Positions 46,302-54,036 of a DNA stretch of 64,000 nt are shown in pieces. Source of the DNA: Rhodoferax sp. GW822-FHT02A01. Lineage in GTDB: Bacteria > Pseudomonadota > Gammaproteobacteria > Burkholderiales > Burkholderiaceae_C. The DNA lies in contig NZ_CP152376.1 of NCBI RefSeq assembly GCF_038784515.1, forward strand, positions 620,001 through 684,000, in the 5' to 3' direction. The stretch's first letter is position 1. Each line of letters begins with the position of its first letter. The notes beneath the pieces were generated by a model, which was not told the DNA's origin, ran no database searches, and saw nothing but the letters and a program-made list of their open reading frames with translations. The position numbers and the translations under genes were made by a program.

Positions 46302-47348
46302 ATGTATCCCAAGAACGCCTGGTATGTTGCTGCCACCCCCAACGAGATTGACGAGAAGCCCTTGGGCCGCACCATCTGCGGCGAGAAGATCGCGTTCTTC
46401 CGCGGCCCCGAAGGCGTGGTCGCCGCGGTGGAGAACTTCTGCCCGCACCGCGGTGCTCCCTTGTCGCTGGGCTATGTGAGCGAAGGCAAGCTGGTGTGCG
46501 GCTACCACGGCCTGCACATGGGCTGCAACGGCAAGACTGTGTCCATGCCTGGCCAACGTGTGCAAGGCTTTCCCGCAGTGCGCAGCTATCCGGTGGAAGA
46601 GCGCTACGGCTTCATCTGGGTCTGGCCCGGTGATGCGGCCCTGGCTGACAAGGCAACCATCCCGCACCAAGAGTGGTACGACCACCCCGAGTGGGCCTTC
46701 GGTGGCGGCCTGTTTCACATCGCCTGCGACTACCGCCTGATGATCGACAACCTGATGGACCTCACGCACGAAACCTATGTGCACTCCACCAGCATCGGCC
46801 AAAAGGAAATTGACGAGACGCCCAGCAAGACCACGGTGGATGGAACCACCGTCACCACCGCGCGCTACATGGACAACGTCACGCCACCGCCCTTCTGGAA
46901 GCTGGCCCTGCGCGGCAACAACCTGGCCGACGACGTGCCGGTGGACCGCTGGCAGATCTGCCGCTTCACCCCGCCCAGCAATGTGATCATCGAAGTGGGC
47001 GTGGCGCACCGCGGCCACGGCGGCTACGACGCACCCAACGAGTTCAAGGCCTACAGCAAGGTGATCGACTTCATCACCCCCGAGACCGAAACTTCCATCC
47101 ACTACTTCTGGGGCATGGCACGCAAGTTCAACCCCACCGACAAGGCGCTCACGGCCACCATCCGCGAAGGCCAGGGCAAGATCTTCAGCGAAGACCTGGA
47201 GATGCTGGAACTGCAGCAGAAGAACCTGCTGGCCTACCCTGACCGCAAGCTGCTGATGCTCAACATCGATTCGGGTGGCGTGCAGGCACGCAAGATCATC
47301 GACCGCATGCTGGCCGAAGAGCAGACCGCTGCAACGGCGAAGGCTTGA
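46302..47348 (+). CDS. vanA: vanillate O-demethylase oxygenase subunit
   Basis: 348-residue Rieske non-heme iron oxygenase converting vanillate to protocatechuate and formaldehyde. Rieske ligands C-P-H in FCPHRGAPLSLGY and C-x2-H in VCGYHGLHMG; mononuclear iron histidines in DLMDLTHETYVHSTSIG. ATG 46302 is placed 7 bases after AAGGAG; an ATG at 46296 is too close to it. Product enters the lig operon. Followed after 3 bases by its reductase. Confidence 0.95.
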   Translation: MYPKNAWYVAATPNEIDEKPLGRTICGEKIAFFRGPEGVVAAVENFCPHRGAPLSLGYVSEGKLVCGYHGLHMGCNGKTVSMPGQRVQGFPAVRSYPVEERYGFIWVWPGDAALADKATIPHQEWYDHPEWAFGGGLFHIACDYRLMIDNLMDLTHETYVHSTSIGQKEIDETPSKTTVDGTTVTTARYMDNVTPPPFWKLALRGNNLADDVPVDRWQICRFTPPSNVIIEVGVAHRGHGGYDAPNEFKAYSKVIDFITPETETSIHYFWGMARKFNPTDKALTATIREGQGKIFSEDLEMLELQQKNLLAYPDRKLLMLNIDSGGVQARKIIDRMLAEEQTAATAKA

Positions 47349-47351
47349 GGC

Positions 47352-48326
47352 ATGACGATGCATACCAGTCCCATACTGTCCGTACGTGTCGCGCGCAAGG
47401 TAGCGGAAGCGCTGGACATCAGCAGCTTCGAGCTGGTCTCCGTTGACGGCTCTGCCCTGCCCGCCTTCACGGCCGGATCGCATGTGGACGTGCATTTGCC
47501 CAACGGATTGATACGGCAATATTCCTTGTGCAATGACCCGCGCGAAAGTGGTCGTTACCTGATTGGTGTGCTGCGTGACGCGTCCTCCCGTGGCGGTTCG
47601 CGCGCCATGCACGACGAGATTCAGGAAGGGCAAACGCTGCAGATCAGCGCGCCCCGTAACCATTTTGCGTTGGCGCCTGAGGCCAAGCGCAACCTGCTGC
47701 TAGCAGGCGGCATCGGTGTCACACCCATCCTGTGCATGGCCGAGCACCTGAACGCTACGGGCGCAGACTTCGAGATGCACTACGCCAGCCGCACGCTGGA
47801 GCGCACGGCGTTTTACCAGCGCATCAGCGACTCCGCGTTTGCCAAGCAGGTGCAATTCCACTTTGACGATGGCGCTGCCGAACAGAAGCTGGACCTGCCC
47901 GCCCTGTTGGCAAAACCCCAAGCAGGCACCCATCTGTATGTCTGCGGCCCCAAGGGCTTCATGGATGCGGTACTCGCCAATGCACGCGCGCAGGGTTGGC
48001 CGGAAGAGCAGCTGCACTATGAGTTCTTCACGGCCGAAGTCGTCCACTCCGACAGCGATGCCAGTTTCGACGTCAAACTCGCCAGCAACGGACGCATCGT
48101 GCGCATCCCCAAGGACAAGACCGTGGCCCAGGCGCTGGCCGAGGCGGGTGTGGACATCATGCTGTCCTGCGAGCAGGGCGTATGCGGAACCTGCCTGACG
48201 CGGGTGCTCGAAGGCACGCCAGACCACCGGGACAGCTACCTGCTGCCCGAGGAACAGGCCGCCAACGACCAGTTCACGCCCTGCTGCTCGCGCTCCAAGA
48301 GCGCCATGCTGGTGCTGGACCTATAA
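47352..48326 (+). CDS. vanB: vanillate O-demethylase reductase subunit
   Basis: 324-residue class IA phthalate-dioxygenase-reductase-type protein. FMN-binding region RQYSLCNDP, NAD-binding region LLLAGGIGVTPILCMAEHL, then the C-terminal plant-type [2Fe-2S] ferredoxin domain with C-x4-C-x2-C in SCEQGVCGTCLTRVLEG and a last Cys in FTPCCSRSK. Transfers electrons from NADH to VanA. Its end overlaps the converging AbrB-family pseudogene by 6 bases. Confidence 0.95.
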   Translation: MTMHTSPILSVRVARKVAEALDISSFELVSVDGSALPAFTAGSHVDVHLPNGLIRQYSLCNDPRESGRYLIGVLRDASSRGGSRAMHDEIQEGQTLQISAPRNHFALAPEAKRNLLLAGGIGVTPILCMAEHLNATGADFEMHYASRTLERTAFYQRISDSAFAKQVQFHFDDGAAEQKLDLPALLAKPQAGTHLYVCGPKGFMDAVLANARAQGWPEEQLHYEFFTAEVVHSDSDASFDVKLASNGRIVRIPKDKTVAQALAEAGVDIMLSCEQGVCGTCLTRVLEGTPDHRDSYLLPEEQAANDQFTPCCSRSKSAMLVLDL

Positions 48327-49377
48327 GGGGCGCGGGTCGCGGCTGGCAACCCAGCGGGACACCGCCGGGCCTGCCAGCAGCACCATGATGAAACGGGCCA
48401 TCTGCATGGCCATCACAAATCCCGCATCGACGGCGCTGGTGGCGGCAATCACTGCGACAGAATCGGCGCCGCCGGGACTGGTGGCCAGATACGAGGTCAG
48501 CACGTCAAAGCCCACCCAGCGGCTGAGCACCAATGCGTGCAGGCCGCCCACCACCACCAGCGCCAGAATGGCGCCCAGCACGACAGGCAACACCCTCCAG
48601 GCATACAGCAGGCTGGCCCGGTTGAACCGCAGGCCGATGCTCCAGCCGATCAGCGCATACGCCAGCCCCAACAGCAAGGACGGAAGCTCCACCTGAAACA
48701 AGCCCAACGCAGGCAAAACGATCGCCAGCAACATGGGAAGCCACATGCCTCCACCCGGAATCTCAAAGCGCCGGGCCAGGGCGGCGCCACCGCCGGCCAG
48801 CAACAGGGTGACGCCTGCATTCAACGGGCTCTTCAGCGTCCACCAATCCACCTCGGCTACCGGCAGGACGGCATGATGGCTTCCAAAGTGCGCGACCAGT
48901 GAGGCCAGTGCCGTCACAACCACCACCCGCGAATACTGCATGAAGGCCACCAGACGCACGTCGGCACCAAAGTCTTCCGACATCAGCACCATGGCAGAAG
49001 CGGCGCCCGGCGCCCGGCGCCAGGCCCCACACCGCCGTACTGCCCGGCAAGATGCGCATGCGCATCAAAAACCAGCCCAGCACCGCGCTGGCGGCGATCA
49101 CCGAAAAGGTAATACCCAGGAAGAAAGGCCAGTCGCTGGCCAGCCGTTCCAGCATGGGCCATTGCAGGCTTCGGGCAATCAGGCAACCCACAATCCCCTG
49201 TGCCAGCGCAAACAGGTTGCGAGATGGAGCCAGAACATATCCCCGGTGCCCCATCCAGATGCCTGCCAACATACAGCCCAGCAACACACTGGCAGGGAGC
49301 TGCAGCAAATGGAGCAGGCCCACCAGCGCGGCGCTCAGCAGCAACAGCAACGGCCAGCGCATTCGGTCAGGGATCAT
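48321..49377 (-). pseudogene. AbrB-family membrane protein, frameshifted by a 7-bp tandem duplication
   Basis: Two halves of one AbrB-family (putative ammonia monooxygenase regulator/permease) protein in different frames. The first (from 49377) reads MIPDRMRWPLLLLLSAALVG through LPGSTAVWGLAPGA, then leaves frame. The second resumes at AMVLMSEDFGADVRLVAFM and runs to the stop at 48321. At 49002-49021 the sequence is GGCGCCC, GGCGCCC, GGCGCC; removing one 7-base unit restores LAPGAASAMVLMSEDFGAD and a 349-residue protein of normal family length. About ten hydrophobic segments. It may be a real pseudogene, a phase-variable gene, or a sequencing error. Converges on vanB. Confidence 0.85.
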
Positions 49378-49526
49378 GCAATACGGGTTCGTGAAACAGG
49401 TGTGAAACCATTATCGCGAATGCACATGACGGCACTTTTGGCCCACATCGCCGGCTTGACTGACGTCATGTTTCTGACCCCGTTTTAAAAAATCATCTTG
49501 TAAGTTTCGAGTCAGAATCGAATCCT

Positions 49527-49868
49527 ATGCTGCGACGCACCATGAACGCCTCCCTCAGCATTCGCCTCGGCCTTGAAGACCTGCTTGCAGATCTGCGCCA
49601 TGCCCGCCGGCATGCGGAACTGGGGCGACTGGCGCTGCTCGCGTACTGCGAGGTGCGCGGCTGGGCCCGTCAAGCCGGGGAGATCGGCATCGCCAGCCAA
49701 TCCACCAAGATGTTTACCGAAAACCCCTACGTGAACAAGGAAGACTTCCTGGTGAAAGTGGATTCGCTGATCCATTCACTTGAGCGGCTTCAATCCGGCT
49801 CACCCATATCCCAACATGCCTTCATGTCGGCGCAAGGTGCCGACATGCCCTGCGCACCTTCGCGCTGA
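49527..49868 (+). CDS. hypothetical protein upstream of nasT
   Basis: 113-residue protein of unknown function, helical in the first half (LGLEDLLADLRHARRHAELG) and charged, without signal peptide or membrane segment. A later in-frame ATG at 49542 is an alternative start. It precedes nasT by about 65 bases on the same strand and may be co-transcribed. I recognise no domain; a link to nitrate control is only positional. Confidence 0.5.
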   Translation: MLRRTMNASLSIRLGLEDLLADLRHARRHAELGRLALLAYCEVRGWARQAGEIGIASQSTKMFTENPYVNKEDFLVKVDSLIHSLERLQSGSPISQHAFMSAQGADMPCAPSR

Positions 49869-49934
49869 AACCGCTGCCGCTTGCTATGCTGCACGGTAGC
49901 GTGGCGCGCTATTTGCGTCATGCGCTCCACTGAT

Positions 49935-50582
49935 ATGAACCAGGCACTGCGCATCGTTGTTGTTTCCACCGATCTGGATATCCTGGATCCACAGGATGAG
50001 CACGCCCAGCAGCAGGCCGAGCGCTCACGCAGCCTGCGCATTGGTTTACTGGAAAGCGGCTTCAATCTGGTGGCCTCGTTGCCAGGAGACGTGTTTCTGA
50101 CAGAGCGGCTGGCCCAGTTGCGGCCCGATCTGATCATCGTGGACGCCGAAAGTGACGCCCGGGATGCGCTGGAGCATGTGGTGATGGCCACGCGCGACGA
50201 GCGCCGCCCCATCGTGATGTTCACCAACGACCAGGACAGCGGCAATGCACGTGCCGCAGTGGCCGCCGGGGTGACGGCCTACATCGTGGCCGGTCTGCAG
50301 CCCGAGCGCATACGCCCCATTCTGGATGTGGCCATGGCCCGCTTCCAGCACGAGCAGGCACTGCGCAAGGAACTGGCCGACGCCCGCTCCGAACTCAACG
50401 AACTCAGCGCCACGCTGCAGGAACGCAAAGTCATAGACCGCGCCAAGGCGCTTTTGATGGAGCGTCAGAAGCTCAGCGAGAGTGAGGCCTACGCCAGACT
50501 GCGCAAGGCCGCCATGGACAAGAACATGAAGATCGTGGAAGTGGCCCAGCGCATGCTGGACGTGGCCGATCTGATGGGCTGA
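49935..50582 (+). CDS. nasT: NasT-like ANTAR-domain response regulator (antiterminator)
   Basis: 215-residue regulator with a receiver-like domain (about 1-125, including LIIVDAESDARDAL) and a C-terminal ANTAR RNA-binding domain (about 150-210: VIDRAKALLMERQKLSESEA, then YARLRKAAMDKNMKIVEVAQ). NasT proteins bind two hexaloop hairpins in the nitrate operon leader and prevent termination. Exactly such a leader lies just downstream (50739-50860). ATG 49920 is an alternative start; neither has a strong ribosome site. The usual nitrate-sensing partner NasS is not in the window. Confidence 0.92.
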   Translation: MNQALRIVVVSTDLDILDPQDEHAQQQAERSRSLRIGLLESGFNLVASLPGDVFLTERLAQLRPDLIIVDAESDARDALEHVVMATRDERRPIVMFTNDQDSGNARAAVAAGVTAYIVAGLQPERIRPILDVAMARFQHEQALRKELADARSELNELSATLQERKVIDRAKALLMERQKLSESEAYARLRKAAMDKNMKIVEVAQRMLDVADLMG

Positions 50583-50603
50583 AACCGCCACTCTTGGTGC
50601 GTT

Positions 50604-50618
50604 GCACAAAAGAAGTGC
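50604..50618. promoter_or_regulatory. candidate NtrC binding site
   Basis: GCAC-N7-GTGC (GCACAAAAGAAGTGC) matches the core of the NtrC enhancer consensus. It lies about 125 bases upstream of the expected start of the sigma-54 promoter at 50710-50724, a normal enhancer distance. Confidence 0.55.
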
Positions 50619-50683
50619 GAGCCCTGCAATCCGTAGACTCCATTACAAACAAGCTTGTAGACCAATACCAGAAAGCATTTGAC

Positions 50684-50700
50684 GCTATAACTTCTATAGC
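50684..50700. repeat. palindromic intergenic repeat
   Basis: GCTATA-ACTTC-TATAGC, perfect 6-base arms. The following TATAGCTACCA core is shared with the repeat at 32443, suggesting a dispersed repeat family. It lies directly upstream of the sigma-54 promoter. Confidence 0.45.
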
Positions 50701-50709
50701 TACCAAACA

Positions 50710-50724
50710 TGGCACGCAGTTTGC
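50710..50724 (+). promoter_or_regulatory. sigma-54 (RpoN) promoter of the nitrate assimilation operon
   Basis: TGGCAC (50710-50715), five bases, TTGC (50721-50724) match the -24/-12 consensus TGGCAC-N5-TTGC. Transcription would begin near 50735, a few bases before the first leader hairpin. Confidence 0.8.
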
Positions 50725-50738
50725 GTAGAAAAACACAA

Positions 50739-50752
50739 GACCAGTGATGGTC
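50739..50752 (+). promoter_or_regulatory. ANTAR-target hairpin P1
   Basis: GACC-AGTGAT-GGTC: 4-base stem with a hexaloop having A at position 1 and G at position 4, the conserved loop bases of ANTAR-binding RNA hairpins. First element of the nas leader. Confidence 0.7.
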
Positions 50753-50760
50753 AACTGATG

Positions 50761-50786
50761 TGCACCATCCAACGGCGGGCGGTGCA
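50761..50786 (+). promoter_or_regulatory. ANTAR-target hairpin P2
   Basis: TGCACC-A-TCC, hexaloop AACGGC, GGG-C-GGTGCA. A 6-base stem, one A/C mismatch and a 3-base upper stem (one wobble) present a hexaloop with A1 and G4, as in P1. It is 8 bases after P1, giving the two-hairpin ANTAR motif. Confidence 0.7.
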
Positions 50787-50799
50787 GATCACACCGGAC

Positions 50800-50860
50800 A
50801 AAGGCGTCCCCACGCGTTCAGCGCTACCAGCGACTGAGCGCCGTGCGGACGCCTTTTTGT
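50800..50860 (+). terminator. leader terminator (attenuator) before nrtA
   Basis: AAAGGCGTCC (50800-50809) pairs with GGACGCCTTT (50847-50856); CACG pairs with CGTG and GCGCT with AGCGC further in. TTTTTGTTTTTG follows. It lies 14 bases after hairpin P2 and 32 bases before the nrtA start, so it should stop transcription unless NasT acts. Confidence 0.88.
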
Positions 50861-50888
50861 TTTTGTTTTTCTAACCTGGAGTGTTGCC

Positions 50889-52133
50889 TTGACCGATCTG
50901 CTCAAACACAAACTCACCCGTCGCGCGGTACTGCAAACCGCAGCTGTTGGCGCCTTTGGCGTGGACCCCGCACTGCGTGCCGCGGTGTACGCCGCCGGCT
51001 CCGATGCACCGGAAAAGACGGAGGTCAAGATCGGCTTCATTCCATTGACCGACTGTGCCAGCGTGGTGATGGCATCGGTGCTGGGCATAGACCAGAAGTA
51101 CGGCGTCAAGATCATCCCCAGCAAGGAAGCCAGCTGGGCCGGCGTGCGCGACAAGCTGGTCACCGGTGAACTGGACTTCGCCCACGTGCTTTATGGCTTG
51201 GTCTATGGCGTGCATCTGGGAATCGGCGGCCCCAAGAAGGACATGGCCGTGCTGATGACGCTCAACAACAACGGCCAGGCCATCACCCTGTCCAAGAAGC
51301 TAGCGGACAAAGGTGCGGTGGACGGCGCCGGCCTGGCCAAGCTGATGGCATCGGACAAGCGCGAGTACACCTTTGCACAGACCTTCCCCACTGGCACCCA
51401 TGCCATGTGGCTGTACTACTGGATGGCGGCCAATGGCATCAACCCCCTGAACGACGCCAAGGTCATCACCGTGCCACCTCCCCAGATGGTGGCAAATATG
51501 CGCGTGGGAAATATGGACGGCTACTGCGTGGGCGAACCCTGGAACCACCGCGCCATCATTGACGGCATCGGCATCACTGCGGCCACCACCCAGGACATCT
51601 GGAAAGACCACCCGGAAAAAGTGCTGGGCACTACCGGTGACTTCGTCAAGAAGTACCCCAACACCGCACGCGCGGTGACAGCCGCCATCCTGGAAGCCGG
51701 CAAGTGGATCGATGCCGGCCTGCAGAACAAGAACAAGATGGCCGAAACCATTGCCGACAAGAGCTACGTCAATACCAGCGTGGACGCGATCAACCAGCGC
51801 ATTCTGGGTCGCTACCAAAACGGCCTGGGCAAGACCTGGGACGACCCCAACTTCATGAAGTTCTACAACGACGGCGCGGTGAACTTCCCTTACCTGTCGG
51901 ACGGCATGTGGTTCCTCACACAGCACAAGCGTTGGGGCCTGCTCAAGGAGCATCCCGACTACCTGGCTGTGGCCAAACAGATCAACCAGATCGACATCTA
52001 CAAGCAGGCTGCCACTGCCACCAAGACGCCCGTTCCAAAGGACGTGCTGCGCACCTCCAAGCTGATGGACGGCGTGGTCTGGGACGGCAAGGACCCCAAG
52101 AAATACGCCGACGCCTTCAAGGTCAAGGCCTGA
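50889..52133 (+). CDS. nrtA: nitrate/nitrite ABC transporter substrate-binding protein (NrtA/NasF type)
   Basis: 414-residue nitrate-binding protein. TTG start at 50889 after CTGGAG. The N-terminus has twin arginines (LTRRAVLQTAAVGAFG), so export is probably by the Tat route. Binding-fold segments: VKIGFIPLTDCASVVMASVLG, KLVTGELDFAHVLYGLVYG, and MDGYCVGEPWNHRAI. Being exported distinguishes it from the cytoplasmic sensor NasS, which has the same fold. First structural gene behind the sigma-54/ANTAR control region. Confidence 0.92.
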   Translation: MTDLLKHKLTRRAVLQTAAVGAFGVDPALRAAVYAAGSDAPEKTEVKIGFIPLTDCASVVMASVLGIDQKYGVKIIPSKEASWAGVRDKLVTGELDFAHVLYGLVYGVHLGIGGPKKDMAVLMTLNNNGQAITLSKKLADKGAVDGAGLAKLMASDKREYTFAQTFPTGTHAMWLYYWMAANGINPLNDAKVITVPPPQMVANMRVGNMDGYCVGEPWNHRAIIDGIGITAATTQDIWKDHPEKVLGTTGDFVKKYPNTARAVTAAILEAGKWIDAGLQNKNKMAETIADKSYVNTSVDAINQRILGRYQNGLGKTWDDPNFMKFYNDGAVNFPYLSDGMWFLTQHKRWGLLKEHPDYLAVAKQINQIDIYKQAATATKTPVPKDVLRTSKLMDGVVWDGKDPKKYADAFKVKA

Positions 52134-52169
52134 GTACCCGTGCCGAACTCTCACGCAAAGGAGCCCACC

Positions 52170-53078
52170 ATGGTCAGTGCTGTTTTTCACTCCCCCTTGG
52201 CCACTGCAGCCGAAGACGTGGCCGTCATGCACGTGCCAGCCAAGCCGGCACCGGTGGTGGTGCCAACCGCCCCCACCGAAGCCCGGTCGGGCTACGACTG
52301 GAACGCGTTGCTGATGGCCGTCCTGCCGCCGGTGCTCGGTCTGGCCCTGCTGATGCTGATCTGGGCTGGCATCAGCATGGGAACGGGTGGCAGCATCCCT
52401 ACGCCCACCGAAACGGCCAAGCAGGCAGTGGCAATCTTCAGTGATCCGTTCTACCGCAAAGGCCCCAACGACCAGGGCGTGGGCTGGAATGTGCTGATGT
52501 CGCTGGAGCGTGTGGCCATGGGCTTCGGACTGGCGGCGGTGGTGGGCATACCAGCAGGCTTTCTGATCGGGCGCTTCGACTTCCTCAGCCGCATGTTCAA
52601 CCCGCTGATCAGCCTGATGCGTCCGGTCTCGCCGCTGGCCTGGCTGCCCATCGGCCTGCTGGTCTTCAAGGGCGCCAACCCGGCGGCCATCTGGACCATC
52701 TTCATCTGCTCCATCTGGCCCATGATCATCAACACCGCCGTCGGCGTGCAACGCGTGCCACAGGACTACATGAACGTGGCGCGTGTGCTGAATCTCTCCG
52801 AGTGGAAGATCATCACCAAGATTTTGTTCCCCTCGGTGCTGCCCTACATGCTGACGGGTGTGCGGCTGGCCGTGGGCACTGCCTGGCTGGTGATTGTGGC
52901 CGCCGAGATGCTGACCGGCGGCGTGGGCATCGGATTCTGGGTCTGGGACGAGTGGAACAACCTCAACGTGGCCCACATCATCATCGCCATCTTTGTCATC
53001 GGCATCGTTGGCCTTGTCCTCGAGTACGTACTGATCAAGGTCGCAACCGCATTCACATTTGAAGAGGTAAGAACCTGA
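52170..53078 (+). CDS. nrtB: nitrate/nitrite ABC transporter permease (NrtB type)
   Basis: 302-residue permease with about six membrane segments after an about 50-residue cytoplasmic N-terminus. Family segments: GIPAGFLIGRFDFLSRMFNP, RPVSPLAWLPIGLLVFKGAN and the EAA-like loop NLSEWKIITKILFPSVLPYM. ATG 52170 follows AAAGGAG; a GTG at 52140 would add ten residues without a ribosome site. Confidence 0.94.
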   Translation: MVSAVFHSPLATAAEDVAVMHVPAKPAPVVVPTAPTEARSGYDWNALLMAVLPPVLGLALLMLIWAGISMGTGGSIPTPTETAKQAVAIFSDPFYRKGPNDQGVGWNVLMSLERVAMGFGLAAVVGIPAGFLIGRFDFLSRMFNPLISLMRPVSPLAWLPIGLLVFKGANPAAIWTIFICSIWPMIINTAVGVQRVPQDYMNVARVLNLSEWKIITKILFPSVLPYMLTGVRLAVGTAWLVIVAAEMLTGGVGIGFWVWDEWNNLNVAHIIIAIFVIGIVGLVLEYVLIKVATAFTFEEVRT

Positions 53079-53080
53079 AC

Positions 53081-53155
53081 CACCCCGAAGCGCCTTTGGC
53101 GCTTCCCCCTCAAGGGGCGCCCCCAGTGGCCCGGCAAAGCCGGTTCCACGGTGGC
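53081..53155. repeat. GC-rich palindromic repeat element between nrtB and the ATPase gene
   Basis: Successive small hairpins: GAAGCGCC-TTT-GGCGCTTC (53087-53105), CCCC-TCAA-GGGG and CCGGC-AAA-GCCGG (53131-53143). The GAAGCGC...GCGCTTCCCCCTCAAGGGG pattern is one I associate with a REP-like intergenic repeat abundant in Comamonadaceae. It lies inside an operon and could stabilise or punctuate the transcript. Confidence 0.6.
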
Positions 53156-53173
53156 CCTGAACCGGAGCACACC

Positions 53174-54010
53174 ATGAATACAGCATTCACATCCCAATTC
53201 ATCAATATCCAGGGCGTAGCGCAGACCTTCAAGACCAAGAAGGGCTCCTTCCCCGCGCTGCGCGACATCAACCTCACCGTCGCCAAGGGCGAGTTCGTCG
53301 CACTCATTGGTCACAGCGGCTGTGGCAAGTCCACATTGCTCAACCTGATCGCCGGGCTCGCGCTGCCCACCGCCGGCACCCTGCTGTGCGCCAACCGTGA
53401 AATCGCCGGCCCCGGCCCCGAACGCGCCGTGGTGTTCCAGAACCATTCATTGTTGCCTTGGCTCACCTGTTTCGAGAATGTGTACCTGGGTGTGGAACGC
53501 GTTTTTGGTGCGGCATCCAAGAGCACCGGCGCGCCTTCTGAAAACAAGGCCCAGCTCACCGCGCGAACAGACGCCGCACTGGCGCTGGTCGGCCTGACCG
53601 CCGCCGCGCAGAAACGTCCTGGTGAAGTCTCCGGCGGCATGAAGCAGCGCGTGGGCATTGCTCGCGCCCTGGCCATGGAGCCCAAGGTACTGCTGATGGA
53701 CGAGCCCTTTGGCGCACTGGACGCGCTCACCCGCGCCAAGCTGCAGGACGAGCTGCTGGAGATCGTGGCCCGCACCCAGAGCACCGTGGTGATGGTGACC
53801 CATGACGTGGACGAAGCGGTGCTGCTGTCCGACAAGATCGTGATGATGACCAATGGCCCCGCCGCCACGATTGGCGAGGTCTTGCATGTGGACCTGCCGC
53901 GGCCACGCTCCCGCGTCGAACTGGCCGACAGCCCGCAGTACCTGGGCTATCGCAAGGCCGTGATCGACTTCCTCTACACCCGGCAAGCCCACGTGGAAAA
54001 GGCAGCCTGA
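53174..54010 (+). CDS. nrtC: nitrate/nitrite ABC transporter ATPase (NrtC/D type)
   Basis: 278-residue ATP-binding subunit. Walker A GHSGCGKSTLLNLIAG, Q-loop VVFQNHSLLPWLT, signature VSGGMKQRVGIARAL, Walker B VLLMDEPFGALDALTRAKLQ (nitrate/sulfonate/taurine family), switch VTHDVDEAVLLSD. No C-terminal substrate-binding fusion as in cyanobacterial NrtC, so NrtD-like in architecture. ATG 53174 is chosen after GGAG; a longer start from 53096 would translate the repeat element. Confidence 0.93.
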   Translation: MNTAFTSQFINIQGVAQTFKTKKGSFPALRDINLTVAKGEFVALIGHSGCGKSTLLNLIAGLALPTAGTLLCANREIAGPGPERAVVFQNHSLLPWLTCFENVYLGVERVFGAASKSTGAPSENKAQLTARTDAALALVGLTAAAQKRPGEVSGGMKQRVGIARALAMEPKVLLMDEPFGALDALTRAKLQDELLEIVARTQSTVVMVTHDVDEAVLLSDKIVMMTNGPAATIGEVLHVDLPRPRSRVELADSPQYLGYRKAVIDFLYTRQAHVEKAA

Positions 54011-54036
54011 ACAAACCCCGTTCACCGGAGACTCCT

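Noticed and set aside
50761..50786. TGCACC...GGTGCA read as an NtrC operator
   Set aside because: The half-sites are 14 bases apart, wrong for NtrC, and lie downstream of the promoter; the RNA hairpin reading with an A1/G4 hexaloop fits better.
51300..53186. Minus-strand open frame of 628 codons across nrtA and nrtB
   Set aside because: Antisense to two well-conserved transporter genes, with no ribosome site and no recognisable domain.
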